Below are positions 1 to 10,400 of a stretch of DNA of 64,000 nt, piece after piece. Both the position numbers and the translations under genes were made by a program. The stretch covers positions 45,002,559 through 45,066,558 of the forward strand of contig CM055822.1 of the NCBI GenBank assembly GCA_029582265.1, written 5' to 3'. Within the stretch, counting starts at the first letter, position 1. Every line of letters begins with the position of its first letter. The notes under the pieces were generated by a model. That model saw nothing but the letters and a program-made list of their open reading frames with translations. It did not search any database and was not told the DNA's origin. This DNA comes from Zoroaster sp. YZ-2022. Taxonomy: Eukaryota; Echinodermata; Asteroidea; Forcipulatida; Zoroasteridae.

Positions 1-2134
1 CTGTTATAAAGAAATTTTACAGTGTTTAGAAGAATTTACTACAGAAAGTGTATAAAGATATGTCCTCACGAGGCGCTGTGACTCATTCAGTGTCAATTTC
101 AAGATGGAGAACACGAAGGCGAATAATGTCACAGCAGTGGCAGTTTCGTTAACTGATTGAGGCGGTTGAAGGTAAACAATTGTTGCAATCAAGCTATTAT
201 TGTTCGTCTCATTAGTTAAGGTTATGCCTGAATCGTTTGTCGGATGAGATATCCGTGGTGTACTCGGCATGCAGCGTGTGATTTTCACTACGCGTTTATA
301 CACATGTACAGTGTGCTGAAGTCATGTAACCATACATGTATAAGGCACAGCGACGACCGCTTCGCACAAGTCAATATTGTGCAAGTATGCATGCATGTAG
401 TGTCGCGGCCATTATGAGCTGTCAATCGGCTACATAGTTTCGCCCTTCTCGTGAAGAATTGAGGCTAACCTGAACTACAGGAGAAGAACAGTATTTGAAA
501 ACTCAACATTTGTTTAACCTTCAAATACCTCAACCAGTTGTAACTGTGCTGCACAAACAAACCCCCATATCGTACAGTATTGCCAAACACTAATGTAAGA
601 AAGACAAAATACCCATTAAAAAGTAATATTTTATACAACTTATACAATAGAGGGTGAACCATTTAGTTCTACCTCACAATTAGGTAAAATTTTTAATTAA
701 CTGGCATCATGCAAGATAGTGTAAATACAAAATTACCCAATATCGCAGTAATGTGTTATACAACATTTTACCCAACGCCTGGTAAAGTTTTACTTAATTA
801 TTAAAACATCTAAAACAGGGTAAGATTTTACACAACCTGTATTTTTTCTTTTTCTCTGTGTGTATACTGCCCATGGCATTACTTCTGGTTATTTCGGCGG
901 ATTTTAGGTTTTAGCTGTAGCTTTTCAATATGTTTTCAGAACTCATTACTTGGCGCGGATGAGAAACGTAAACGGATAAAAGAAGAAAACAAAGAATGTT
1001 AATAAATGTAGTCATGTTCATGGCGGATCGCGAACTCGGGACCTTTTGATTAGCGCCCGACGCACCACCAAGGAGCTTCCTTTAACGCTCTACTAGTAAA
1101 ATCCAATCGATTTTTGCAGCCAAAGTACTGTATATCATTCCATTTGAGAGTTATTGCTGCTTTAAACTTCCACTGTTTAGCCCATTTTAACGGTAGGCCT
1201 GCACAGACGAGGTTTCTTATGACACTAATTATTTAAGATGGGTTAAATTGATGTTTCACATACGTTTTTCATATTTTAGGACAGATGGTATGTGCAAAAT
1301 TACATAAGTATGTACGCCTTTCCATAATAGAGTTATAGTGTTTTTATTATTTCAATTGTTTAATAGCCTATTAAAAATCGATACCAATGTATTTTTATGA
1401 CTTTTAGGTACAACTCATTTATTATAATGAATGTTTGTACCACGTTACAAGTCTGCAAACTATTTCGTTCGGGGAGAGTTATAGGACTTTTTAATGTTTT
1501 CCTTTGTTTTAGTCCATAATAGCAGAACTGAACATGTTCTCAGTGATTTTATGATTTAAGATATCATCACATTGGGACTACGTTTAGTCCATAGAGCCGG
1601 AACTGAAACTTGTACAATATTGATACTTTAATAAAAGTTGGCCAGGGAAAATGAGCAGATTTTCCGCCACCCCAAAACTTTTTTTCTGGTCGTTAAAGAA
1701 CATTAAAATTCACGTTGTTCAGGCCTTTTTAAAAAATTTTTTAAAAGATTTATGCGTTCATTTATTATTTTCTATTTATTTATTATTGCTTTCTATTTAT
1801 GGGCAACCGAACCTTATCTCAACCCCTTTAGTTTGTTGGGTGTTTGTTTATTTGTGTTTGCTTGTTGGGTGTTTGTTATTTGTTTGTTAAAAGTGAATGT
1901 GTAGTAAAAGCAAAACCACATGCAACACTGCTGACAGTAAAGTACGAATCATCAGTCACCAATGCCAATGGCAAGAGAAATCTTTGAAGCGCAGAGTGGT
2001 CTCCCCGTGCACAGCATATGTAACACAAGTACTTGGACATACACTTTGCAAACTGGATCAGTATAAAATATTGACTGTTTCAGTGATCCCGAGCGAAAAT
2101 AGAATAGTCCGGGAACACAGAGGGAGTCGTGTTT
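1..2134. other. No recognisable gene; A/T-rich intergenic DNA
   Basis: I see no splice-bounded exon, transposon terminus or RNA gene that I can support here. Short open frames exist on both strands, the longest about 99 codons on the minus strand at 4-303, but none resembles a family I know and none has supporting context. The stretch ends at an assembly gap. Confidence 0.5.
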
Positions 2135-2634
2135 NNNNNNNNNNNNNNNNNNNNNNNNNNNNNNNNNNNNNNNNNNNNNNNNNNNNNNNNNNNNNNNNNN
2201 NNNNNNNNNNNNNNNNNNNNNNNNNNNNNNNNNNNNNNNNNNNNNNNNNNNNNNNNNNNNNNNNNNNNNNNNNNNNNNNNNNNNNNNNNNNNNNNNNNNN
2301 NNNNNNNNNNNNNNNNNNNNNNNNNNNNNNNNNNNNNNNNNNNNNNNNNNNNNNNNNNNNNNNNNNNNNNNNNNNNNNNNNNNNNNNNNNNNNNNNNNNN
2401 NNNNNNNNNNNNNNNNNNNNNNNNNNNNNNNNNNNNNNNNNNNNNNNNNNNNNNNNNNNNNNNNNNNNNNNNNNNNNNNNNNNNNNNNNNNNNNNNNNNN
2501 NNNNNNNNNNNNNNNNNNNNNNNNNNNNNNNNNNNNNNNNNNNNNNNNNNNNNNNNNNNNNNNNNNNNNNNNNNNNNNNNNNNNNNNNNNNNNNNNNNNN
2601 NNNNNNNNNNNNNNNNNNNNNNNNNNNNNNNNNN
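2135..2634. other. Assembly gap (500 N)
   Basis: Exactly 500 unknown bases, a conventional scaffold gap size, so the true length is probably unknown. Any open frame running through it is an artefact. Confidence 0.99.
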
Positions 2635-2674
2635 ATGATGATGTAAAATGAAATATTCAATCCTACTCCATCCC

Positions 2675-3712
2675 CAGAGATGCCAACATTGAAAAAAAAC
2701 AAATCGCAAAAATGTAACGCTAAAAAATGCATGTCCGGATTTTGGGCAATGTCAGCGCCGCACTCGGTGTGAACCCCACTGGCGGTAGTGGGACCGGGGG
2801 CAGAGTAAATTGGAGGAAAATACTCAATGAAAAAATTTATGAAATTATAACAATGCTAGACGTATCTTATCTTAAAATGCTCACAATAATGATCTTCCGA
2901 ATTAGTAATCCATGCATCAGTCACGTTAGAAATTTTGATTATAATACTAACTGTTCTCTTTCTTGGGGTCTCGACAGCAAATAACAAATTGATAGCCTTA
3001 GCTAGGCCTAGCCCTAGCTCACCTGGGCCCAATTTCATGGCGCGCGCTGCTTACCACAGAATTCTGCGCTTACGGACGGCGCCATAAAAAGCGTGTGATT
3101 CTATGCGTCGTAAGCGCAGAATTCCGCAGTAAGCAGTGCCTGCATGCCTAGCCTGACACTGAAGTCGCACTTGCAAAGAAGCTTCGAGAAATTAAAAGGT
3201 AATGCATGTGCGCGAGCACAGTTATGCGCGCATGTACACGTGTACACACAAGCTACCTCATAGACAACCTCATTCCCCACGGGTATGCTCATTATTCCCC
3301 ATTATGTAATAGAGATCAATGGGTATGATCTTGCAAATAATGTACAGATGTACAGGCAGGGTACATGTGGTAGGTACATGTAGGCAGTCGAATCCATCCA
3401 GCGCGCTCGCGCTTGTGTGTGATACATACACAATCGTGTGAATTCGCCGCTAATCCCGCTATTGTCGCTTTTTACCACCACTGCGGTTTATATTTAAAAG
3501 GTTGTTTTGTTTTTTTAAATTAATTTTTAAATTATTTTTCATCATTTTTATTTCCACTTAATAGTTCATTCATTGTTTGCTTGTATTGTAACTATATACA
3601 ATTATACTGGGGCGGCTTGTTTAGCGTATTTCAATGAAGTATTATCGTAGAATCGTATTCACGGCTCAAAATCGTATTTGCTACGCCCAAATCGTGTATG
3701 TTGGCATCTCTG
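2675..3712. mobile_element. Non-autonomous hAT-like element (MITE)
   Basis: The two ends are inverted copies of CAGAGATGCCAACAT (left end at 2675, right end at 3712). CAG-starting termini of this kind are typical of hAT transposons. CATCCCC occurs directly outside or overlapping both ends (2669-2675 and 3713-3719), consistent with a target duplication although the exact 8-bp register is not clean. No transposase is visible inside. A smaller inverted repeat of about 28-base arms with GCGCAGAATTC cores lies at 3040-3140 and may be a second, nested MITE. Confidence 0.6.
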
Positions 3713-3744
3713 CATCCCCTCTGCTAGGTCAAGTCTGACCGAGC

Positions 3745-3965
3745 AACTTGCTCAAGAGTTGTAAATGGGTACCTATGAGGGCAGAGTTGGTTGTTGTCAC
3801 GGTTTGGTTAGCCCTATATGTGCACAAATGGCTGCAATTGAGCTGTATACTCCCCCAGGGAGCTGAGATGGTTTCAGGAATGATTTATGTGCCTGATGAG
3901 CAGGGGTAATAATGTAATGTGCCTTGAGAACCAGTTTGGTTGATACGTGTGCTATTTAAGTAAAT
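3745..3965 (+). repeat. tRNA-derived SINE, 3' body fragment (copy 1)
   Basis: This matches the body of the SINE that is intact at 51221-51577: the GGGTACCT segment, GAGCTGTATACTCCCC, the GGGAGCTGAGATGGTTTCAG segment and the terminal GTGCGCTAT-like block before an A/T-rich tail. The tRNA-like head is missing. A second fragment of the same kind lies at 5588-5750, at the same distance from a piggyBac-type MITE. Confidence 0.75.
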
Positions 3966-4075
3966 GTAAATGTTATTATTATAATTACATACATTTGTAC
4001 TGTATGTCTCATATCGATCCAAGTCAATTCAAAATATATCTTTAGCTGGACTCCTACATAAGTCAGAGTCATTAA

Positions 4076-4696
4076 TCCTATCAAGCCTTGGGGGGTACTT
4101 TTATACTCTGAACTGGACAATATTGAGTCATGTGACCACTTCCAATGCATTCTGGAAATCCAATATGGCCGCCATTACGTTTAAATACAAAAAAAATAAC
4201 TTATTTTCTCCCCAAAACCTGATTTTTCAATTTCTTTTGCTCAATGTATAAATTGATGACATCAGTAGTACCATGGATGTTATTATATCTGCCTTTATTG
4301 TACTTTTGGTTAAAAAGAACAATTTTGGGTCCAAATATTTAAAAATCATGTTTATGGAAAAAAAATTACCCAAAATATTGCTTATTTTATAGCGCCCTCC
4401 AGTGGTATTTTAAATGTTGTCACATTGTGCCAAATGTCATGGCCAATGGACAAAAAATAAGGAAGTTATGGGAAAAATATTACTTTTGACCAAAAATGAG
4501 GAAAACTGACTGAAAAATGGGTATAGCGCCACCTGACGGTGACCTATGAAAGTTTTTATAGCCTCATTCGACAGATCACGTCAAACCGAACATGACTACA
4601 AAGTTTCATGAAAATCAGCTGTTGAATACAGAAAATACGGAGGGGAGGGCTGTATTTAGGTCTGAGAACCAAAAAAATTGCCCAGGCTTGATAGGG
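4076..4696. mobile_element. piggyBac-type MITE, copy 1 (TTAA target site)
   Basis: The element is bounded by TTAA at 4072-4075 and 4697-4700. Its inverted ends read TCCTATCAAGCC on the left and GGCTTGATAGGG on the right, so the intact terminus is CCCTATCAAGCC. TTAA duplications and CCC-starting ends are the piggyBac signature. It has no coding capacity. A near-identical copy sits at 5851-6516, and a divergent inverted relative of the interior appears around 49850-50150. Confidence 0.7.
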
Positions 4697-4700
4697 TTAA

Positions 4701-4903
4701 TGATTTAGTCTATAACTTTAGTCTATAAGTTGACCGGTGCAGTCCATCTTGCCTGCTTCAACATGCATGGTTATATTTACGCTCCTTTGCTTTGACATTG
4801 TATGTAAACTTCTCTTCATCTGACAGTTTCTATCAGAATAAATGTTTGAAAATATTACTTTACTATTTATATAGATGTTATGTTATATAGATGCCTGAGG
4901 TGT
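4701..4903. other. Spacer between MITE and minisatellite
   Basis: A/T-rich sequence with no recognisable gene or repeat. It separates the first SINE-MITE block from the 58-bp minisatellite. Confidence 0.5.
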
Positions 4904-5315
4904 CAGCAGCAATCACAAGGGGCCATCAGCAAGCCGTGTGTGCAGCATTATTGGGCAAACGTCAGGGCAATCACAAGGGGCCATCAGCAAGCCGTGTGTG
5001 CAGCATTATTGGGCAAACGTCACGGCAATCACAAGGGGCCATCAGCAAGCCGTGTGTCCAGCATTATTGGGCAAATGTCAGGGCAATCACAAGGGGCCAT
5101 CAGCAAGCCGTGTGTGCAGCATTATTGGGCAAACGTCAGGGCAATCACAAGGGGCCATCAGCAAGCCGTGTGTCCAGCATTATTGGGCAAACGTCACAGC
5201 AATCACAAGGGGCCATCAGCAAGCCATGTGTCCAGCATTATTGGGCAAACGTCACAGCAATCACAAGGGGCCATCAGCAAGCCGTGTGTCCAGCATTATT
5301 GGGCAAACGTCACTA
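4904..5315 (+). repeat. 58-bp minisatellite, about 7 copies
   Basis: Units begin with CAATCACAAGGGGCCATCAG at 4910, 4968, 5026, 5084, 5142, 5200 and 5258, an exact 58-bp spacing with only a few substitutions per unit (for example GTGTGTGCAG versus GTGTGTCCAG). Because 58 leaves remainder 1 on division by 3, each forward frame cycles through the same three peptide blocks, and no block contains a stop. All three forward frames are therefore open for 130-160 codons. I regard this as a consequence of the unit and not as evidence for a protein. Confidence 0.95.
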
Positions 5316-5587
5316 GGTCATCTCCATGTTGGATAGAACAATATACTCAGAAATCTACTTGACATGATCGAGATAAAGTTGATGTCAAAGCAGCTACAGA
5401 TGTCTTGCACCAAGACTACAACACTGACCTGATCTAGTGGTTTCTCTTTTGACTATAGCAAGCTCCATGTGTTTAATCTTGATTCGAACCAGAAGGAAGT
5501 AGATCTTTCTCACTACGAAATTTTTAAGGTGATACCTATAAAAAATAGTCAGTAAATCATGTTAATGAGAAGGTACATGTACAACAG
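5316..5587. other. Unannotated spacer
   Basis: Nothing recognised; single-copy-looking sequence between the minisatellite and the second SINE-MITE block. Confidence 0.5.
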
Positions 5588-5750
5588 CTATATGTGCACA
5601 AATGGCTGCAATTGAGCTGTATACTCCCCCAGGGAGCTGAGATGGTTTCAGGAATGATTTATGTGCCATGATGAGCAGGGGTAATAATGTAATGTGCCTT
5701 GAGAACCAGTTTGGTTGATACGTGCGCTATTTAAGTAAATGTAAATGTTA
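5588..5750 (+). repeat. tRNA-derived SINE, 3' body fragment (copy 2)
   Basis: Near-identical to the fragment at about 3812-3965, including the GAGCTGTATACTCCCCC block and the terminal CGTGCGCTATTTAAG. It is followed by the same roughly 100-bp flank and the same piggyBac-type MITE as in copy 1, so SINE, flank and MITE were duplicated together. Confidence 0.75.
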
Positions 5751-5850
5751 TTATTATAATTACATACATTTGTACTGTATGTCTCATATTGATCCAAGTC
5801 AATTCAAAATATATCTTTAGTTGGACTCCTACATAAGTCAGAGTCATTAA

Positions 5851-6516
5851 CCCTATCAAGCCTTGGGGGGTACTTTTATACTCTGAACTGGACAATATTG
5901 AGTCATGTGACCACTTCCAATGCATTCTGGGAATCCAATATGGCCGCCATTACGTTTAAATACAATAACTTTTATTTTCTCCCCAAAACCTGATTTTTCA
6001 ATTTCTTTTGCTCAATGTATAAATTGATGTCATGAGTAGTACCATGGATGTTATTATATCTGCCTTTATTGTACTTTTGGTTAAAAAGAACAATTTTGGG
6101 TCCAAATATTTAAAAATCATGTTTTGGAAAAAAATTACCCAGAATATTGCTTATTTTATAGCGCCCTCCAGTGGTATTTTAAATGTTGTCACATTGTTGC
6201 CTGTACTGAAGACAACATTTGTGTCAAATGTCATGGTCAATGAACAAAAAATAAGGAAGTTATGGGAAAAATACTATTTTTGACAAAAAAATTAGAAAAA
6301 CTGATCGAAAAATGGGTATAGCGCCACCTGACCTGACGGTGACCTATGAATGTTTTCATAGCCTCATTCGACAGATCACCTCAAACCGAACATGCCTTCG
6401 AAGTTTAATGAAAATCACCTGTTGAATACAGAAAATACGGGTGAGGGGGACCACAATGACCCCCCCCCCCCCTCCCCAGGTCTGAAAACGAAAAAAATTG
6501 CCCAGGCTTGATAGGG
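5851..6516. mobile_element. piggyBac-type MITE, copy 2
   Basis: Flanked by TTAA at 5847-5850 and 6517-6520, with CCCTATCAAGCC at the left end and its inverse GGCTTGATAGGG at the right. It is the direct-repeat partner of 4076-4696 and differs by small indels, including an extra segment near 6200 and a poly-C run near 6461-6472. Confidence 0.72.
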
Positions 6517-6751
6517 TTAATCATTTAGGCCCGTATTCATAAAGGACTACTAAACCAATTTTAGCCTAGTGATAGTTTAAATCCACCCTAGTGGCAATTT
6601 TAAATTAAAATTGAATTCATAAAGGTTCACTAGTCTTAAACTGCCACTAACTTACACTAAACTAGTCTCACTAACTAGAGGAGCCCTGGGGGTACTTTAA
6701 CTTCTCACTAAGTGGAATACATGTGCCATTTCTGAGCTGTTCTCTTGCAGT

Positions 6752-6866
6752 CATGGATGCTATTATTGCTCTACGCGATATCCAAAGGCAGCAGGGTGGT
6801 GCACTCCGCCGCGAGAGGATTTTCAGGGACAGACTGAATCCAAATTCTCCCGGCAAAATGTCATGA
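6752..6866 (+). pseudogene. Harbinger transposase N-terminal fragment
   Basis: The frame from the ATG at 6752 gives about 37 residues containing IALRDIQRQQGG and RERIFRDRLNP, which resembles the N-terminal region of PIF/Harbinger transposases just before the first catalytic segment. It then stops. No DDE residues are present. The assignment rests on this short motif and on the surrounding inverted repeats, so it is tentative. Confidence 0.4.
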
Positions 6867-7155
6867 ATTTGTTTAGAGATACCTGTGGTTTTTTGGCTCG
6901 GGCCTCCACCTGTCTTCTTTCTCTCTTTTCATATTTACTGTAGTCCTGTTTAGCCTTCAGTTTTATCCTGCCCCACTGTTCCTTTAGCCGCTTTTTATCG
7001 CGTCTCTGCCCGTACCTTGCACTGAATTTGTTTACGATTTCTTCCCATGCCTTCTCTTTCCTCTTAGTTGAATCTGCATCAATACGCTTGTCTTCTATGA
7101 TTTTCACTTTTTCCTGGCATAGTTCTAGCAAAAGATCTTTTCCATGTAATCCCAA
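6823..7155 (-). pseudogene. Myb/SANT-like DNA-binding protein fragment (Harbinger partner)
   Basis: The 110-residue frame has the pattern of a Myb/SANT-like (trihelix/MADF-type) domain: a helix with KEKAWEEIVNKF, a second with KKRLKEQWGRIKLKAK, and a basic tail with EKRERRQVE. PIF/Harbinger elements encode such a protein beside the transposase to bind DNA and help nuclear entry. The first helix is not clearly preserved, and the copy sits in a deleted, non-autonomous element, so it is probably not functional. The overlapping frame at 6671-6856 is a shadow. Confidence 0.5.
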
Positions 7156-7462
7156 TTCTCACCTCTTTCCTTTTTGCAGCCATGTCTATGTAAGGCCTGT
7201 GCATGCACACTCACTCAACCTTTCCTAAGGGCATTCTCCTATTAGCATAACAATCAATTCCAGGAAACGATTCAGGGTTCATTGTACTTGAAGAAGTAAA
7301 TCAGTTTTAAAATGCTATACCAAGTTAGTGAGACATTTTAGTATCTACTAATTAGTGGCAGTTTTATAAATACCAAATTAACTTAGTGGGCAATTCCTCA
7401 GTAACTAATTGGAGATTAACTTGGTAACAGTTTAAATTAGTGACTCTTTATGAATACGGGCC

Positions 7463-7562
7463 TAAGACATTAAGTGAACTAGTTGCATTAGCAGACTGCT
7501 ATGCAGAAGCGCGAAATCAGCAATATTTTTCTGATCAGAAGTCTAGCAAAGACCGAGTGAAA
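7463..7562 (+). pseudogene. Retrotransposon gag fragment (Gypsy-like), C-terminal part
   Basis: The frame reading KTLSELVALADCYAEARNQQ resembles the late part of Gypsy-type Gag, in which a LADxYxEA motif precedes the zinc knuckles. It starts at the right end of the Harbinger-like element and runs into duplicated block A, so only about 33 codons survive. A different gag piece lies at 36470-36632, to the left of the LINE that precedes duplicated block B. The two may be remnants of one element family that received the block. Confidence 0.4.
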
Positions 7563-8087
7563 AATGATGGTGCAATTCCATTCAGTTACACTTCATCTCT
7601 GTTGACTTGGTGTTTTTTAAATTGTATTTTTTTTGTACAAGATGATACATGTCCGTATCTTACTATTTTCGTTGTTGGTCAGTTTGACGATAATATTTCT
7701 ATGGAAATAGTTGACCTTTAGATTAAAGTTAATATATTTAAAGATAATAGGAAATATGTTAAGGAGACATGGTATTTTTTTCTTCAGATACTTGGGTACC
7801 AATAACTAAGCTTTCATGCCTCAATTGCGGGAAATATTCAGTTGCAAGTAATGATTCAATAACATCGGATTGTTTCCTGTCTTATTCTAGGATAAGACAT
7901 ATTTGCTGTTTTATCAAACGGTTGTAATTTGTCCGTGTTGTTTGAGTGAGTTCGTTCGGATTATAGAAGACGAGTCGAGCTTCCTTGTTTTGTTTACCTT
8001 TTGATAATTTGTGAATCAGTTTGGCTCGGTTTGCCAGTAACACTTCATGTGTTGTGTTGTTTATCTCAGTTTGAGTATAGCCTCTGG

Positions 8088-8673
8088 CTAATATATTTTG
8101 TGAGAAAATTTAGATTTTTCTGTTAAATCTTCCCCATTGTTGGTGTTTCTAGTATATCGGAGAGAGTTTCTCCATAAATAATTGTTGGGAGTGAGTGTGC
8201 AGAAACTGGAATGTTTTTGTAGGTTTGGTGTACACGTTTGTTTTCCTTTGAAAATGGTTAAGTCACGATATTCGATTGAGGTTCTTGAGCGCTCGTATAT
8301 GAATTTAAGAGTTGGGTGCATCTGATCCATTGTGTTTATGAGATTTTGAAATCTTCAAGTTCGTGACTAATCCGTCATCTCTATAGCGCCACCATGTTAG
8401 GATATGGTCAGCCTGTTGTAGGATTGTATTTTCAAGATCATGTACCGGTAATGTTATGTCATAGATTGAGCCCATTGCACAACCGATTTTCTGGAGGTAG
8501 AATGTATTTCCAAATTGGAAACAATTTCTCGAACTAATGTTCGAGAAGTTTTTGGATGTATTCGGAAGGTGGTTTGTTGATGACATACAGATGGTTGGTT
8601 TGGTCGAGGGCATTGCATACACAGTTTTGGCGGATATTTGTGTACATTGGAACAGCATCGATTGTGATAGCAC
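8088..8673 (-). pseudogene. Penelope-like reverse transcriptase remnant (copy A)
   Basis: Minus-strand frames contain a reverse-transcriptase catalytic region with a YRDDG-type motif (WWRYRDDGLV), preceded by LQKIGCAMGS and followed, in another frame, by a thumb-like segment with MDQMHPTLKF and YRDLTIFKG. The QxxGxAMGS, then (Y/F)xDD, then HPxLKF order is typical of Penelope-like elements. The copy is broken by frameshifts near 8330 and 8450, and the GIY-YIG endonuclease is not visible. The same remnant occurs at 40411-40973 in block B, with a differing indel near the catalytic motif. Confidence 0.6.
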
Positions 8674-8714
8674 ATCTTGTAGAAATGTTATTCCTTCGCG
8701 AACATATGTAAGTT

Positions 8715-8800
8715 GGGCGATCAGAGCATACTGATCGAAACGTCGAGTTGTAACCTCCAGTTCTTTTCAGAACTAATTACTACGCAATAGAGAATTTCAC
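8715..8800 (+). ncRNA. Possible degenerate hammerhead-like motif of a Penelope-like element (copy A)
   Basis: GATCAGAGCATACTGATC forms a perfect stem-loop directly followed by GAAAC, the arrangement of stem II plus GAAA in a hammerhead ribozyme. The upstream CUGANGA box is not intact. Downstream is a second hairpin built on CAGTTCTTTTCAGAACTA. Penelope-like elements are known to carry hammerhead motifs. The same stretch recurs at 41015-41090 and, inverted, at 31097-31155; a variant with an intact CTGACGA box is at 29221-29290. Confidence 0.4.
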
Positions 8801-9406
8801 ATGGTTTCACCGCAATTAGTCTTATTTATCCTCTTCACCACGCAAAGCTACAGGTTTTACCTATCTACACTCTACGGGGATCCTACTACCACTAAGGTCC
8901 GGTTGTTTGAACGAGCGTCGATCAGACGTTCTAAACTGATGAACAACCTTGCCTTCCTCAAACGATGCCGAGACTCTAACTTCATCCCACCGGGCCTCCA
9001 GCATCAAGATCCAGTTCGCAGCCTCCTTTTGCGTCTCATCCTACGTTCAATCAGCGTTTCCCTACTTCGTGAGAGTGTCGCTTCCACCCATTTTTCTCTC
9101 GCCGACATCGACCACAGCTTATCCTACTTAAAATATACTTTCTACCCCGAGGATTTCCAGAAAGTTACCAACCTCACTTCTTCTTCGAGCAGACACGCGT
9201 TGATCACCACCCAACGTAAGCAGATCTACAAGTTTTCGCAACTTCAACAACTGATACGGGATCTTCTATATTCCTATTCCCTCGCGCGTTCACTCGGTCT
9301 CTGCTCGGTCCAATGGATCTCCTATATCTCACTCCAACCGCATTTTTCAAAACAAGTATTTCAAAATAAGTCACATCCCATATGTATGGGAGTATCGAGG
9401 TGTTGA
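8801..9406 (+). pseudogene. Penelope-like-associated ORF fragment (copy A)
   Basis: A 201-codon open frame contains LMNNLAFLKRCRDSNFIPPG and, later, LLRESVASTHFSLADID. A motif of the type LxFLxRCRxxxxxPxGL occurs in the N-terminal region of Penelope-like ORFs, and here it lies on the opposite strand from the RT remnant at 8088-8673, next to the hammerhead-like motif. The copy at 41101-41331 has a stop after 76 codons. I infer it to be the 5' part of a second, oppositely oriented element copy. The first 25 or so residues are probably non-coding. Confidence 0.4.
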
Positions 9407-9490
9407 CGGTCTCAAGTTAAATGTACCTTAGTCACATCCCATATGTATGGGAGTATCGAGGTGTTGACGGTCTCAAGTTAAATGTACCTT
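9369..9490 (+). repeat. 61-bp tandem duplication (2 copies)
   Basis: The segment starting AGTCACATCCCATATGTATG at 9369 is repeated at 9430 with a 61-bp period and no visible mismatch, which points to a recent local duplication or an assembly collapse or expansion. Confidence 0.9.
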
Positions 9491-10400
9491 TTACAAGTTT
9501 CTTGACTAGGGATAGTATTACTACAGAAGAGAAGGCACTTACGGAGCGCCAACCTGTAACCCTCTCTGGTAGTTTATTCACCAGGATGCAATGATAATTG
9601 GGGTATTTTGCCCTGAAACTCATTGTTTACTGAGTGCCTCCCAGATAAGAGACAGGCCATCAGCCTCAGATGATCCCATTAGGGAACGAGACAGGAAGTA
9701 GGTTTGGTTGAAAAGGAAAAATACATGTGTCCTTTAATACTAGCAATTTAAGCATTTTTGAAAACCTTGACTGCGTGTCACAAAGGCCCAATTTGTATTC
9801 CAAATGCATGGTTATGCTTATTTATGTGAGAAAAATAAACAAGCAAGTAAGCATTCATATGTGGACCATTCTAATGTAATTGCATTTAATTACATAAAAG
9901 CTCAGTCAGTCTCGCTTGTTACGTATGGAGACACTCGGCAATTGAGGCAGGATGCAATTACGTCAATATTAGGTTTAAGAAACGTCTTTATAATCTTAAT
10001 CAACAACAAAACATTGGTGTTGAGTTTCCATTCTAAATCAACTCGAACGTTTCGAGATCCACAGTATTTTATGAGCCTCGTAGGTACGACACAGTTAACC
10101 AGATTCTACGATCCATGCACCAGGACCAGATTTCACTGGTTAATGAATTCACTATATTTGATTTACAGCCTCCAAATTGTTGTTAGTAAGCCACCCCAGC
10201 CTAGAGTCTAGACATCGGCTTCAGCTACCGTATGTAATTAGGCGTATGTCTATGCATTGGGGCAGCCGATAGTGGTAGGTTAATAATCCACCAATATAAA
10301 TCTGATATGACCTCTTTAGAAATTGTCCTCAAAATTTCCATCGTTTTCAGGTAACGCTTTGTTTTCCTCTATTGTTCTTTTGTTTTCTATTGGTCATTTA
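9491..10400. other. Unannotated stretch within the copy-A-specific segment
   Basis: No gene recognised. A 135-codon open frame at 9804-10211 has no family resemblance that I can see. Confidence 0.45.

Larger units (their letters stand above)
6525..7466. mobile_element. PIF/Harbinger-like element with internal deletion
   Basis: Inverted ends TTAGGCCCGTATTCATAAAG (from about 6525) and CTTTATGAATACGGGCCTAA (to about 7464) enclose about 940 bp. TTA/TAA at the ends would suit the 3-bp target preference of PIF/Harbinger elements, but the duplication is not cleanly resolved. Inside are a minus-strand Myb/SANT-like fragment (6823-7155) and a plus-strand fragment resembling the start of a Harbinger transposase (6752-6866). 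These two protein types are the normal pair for the superfamily. The transposase body is missing, so the copy is non-autonomous. Confidence 0.6.
7555..9310. repeat. Duplicated block, copy A part 1
   Basis: This segment is about 95% similar by eye to 39866-41600, from GTGAAAAATGATGGTG through to the CCCTCGCGCG segment near 9285. It contains the Penelope-like remnant. After it, copy A carries about 4.25 kb (9311-13564) that copy B lacks: B jumps directly to sequence matching 13570. Either A gained an insertion or B lost this part. Confidence 0.85.

Noticed and set aside
4..303. 99-codon minus-strand frame with a hydrophobic stretch
   Set aside because: No family resemblance, no splice or promoter context; length is within chance for this composition.
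1897..2646. Open frames running through the N gap
   Set aside because: They consist mainly of unknown residues and are artefacts of the gap.
4880..5362. Three long overlapping frames with repeated peptides
   Set aside because: They are translations of the 58-bp minisatellite in its three frames; no independent support for a protein.
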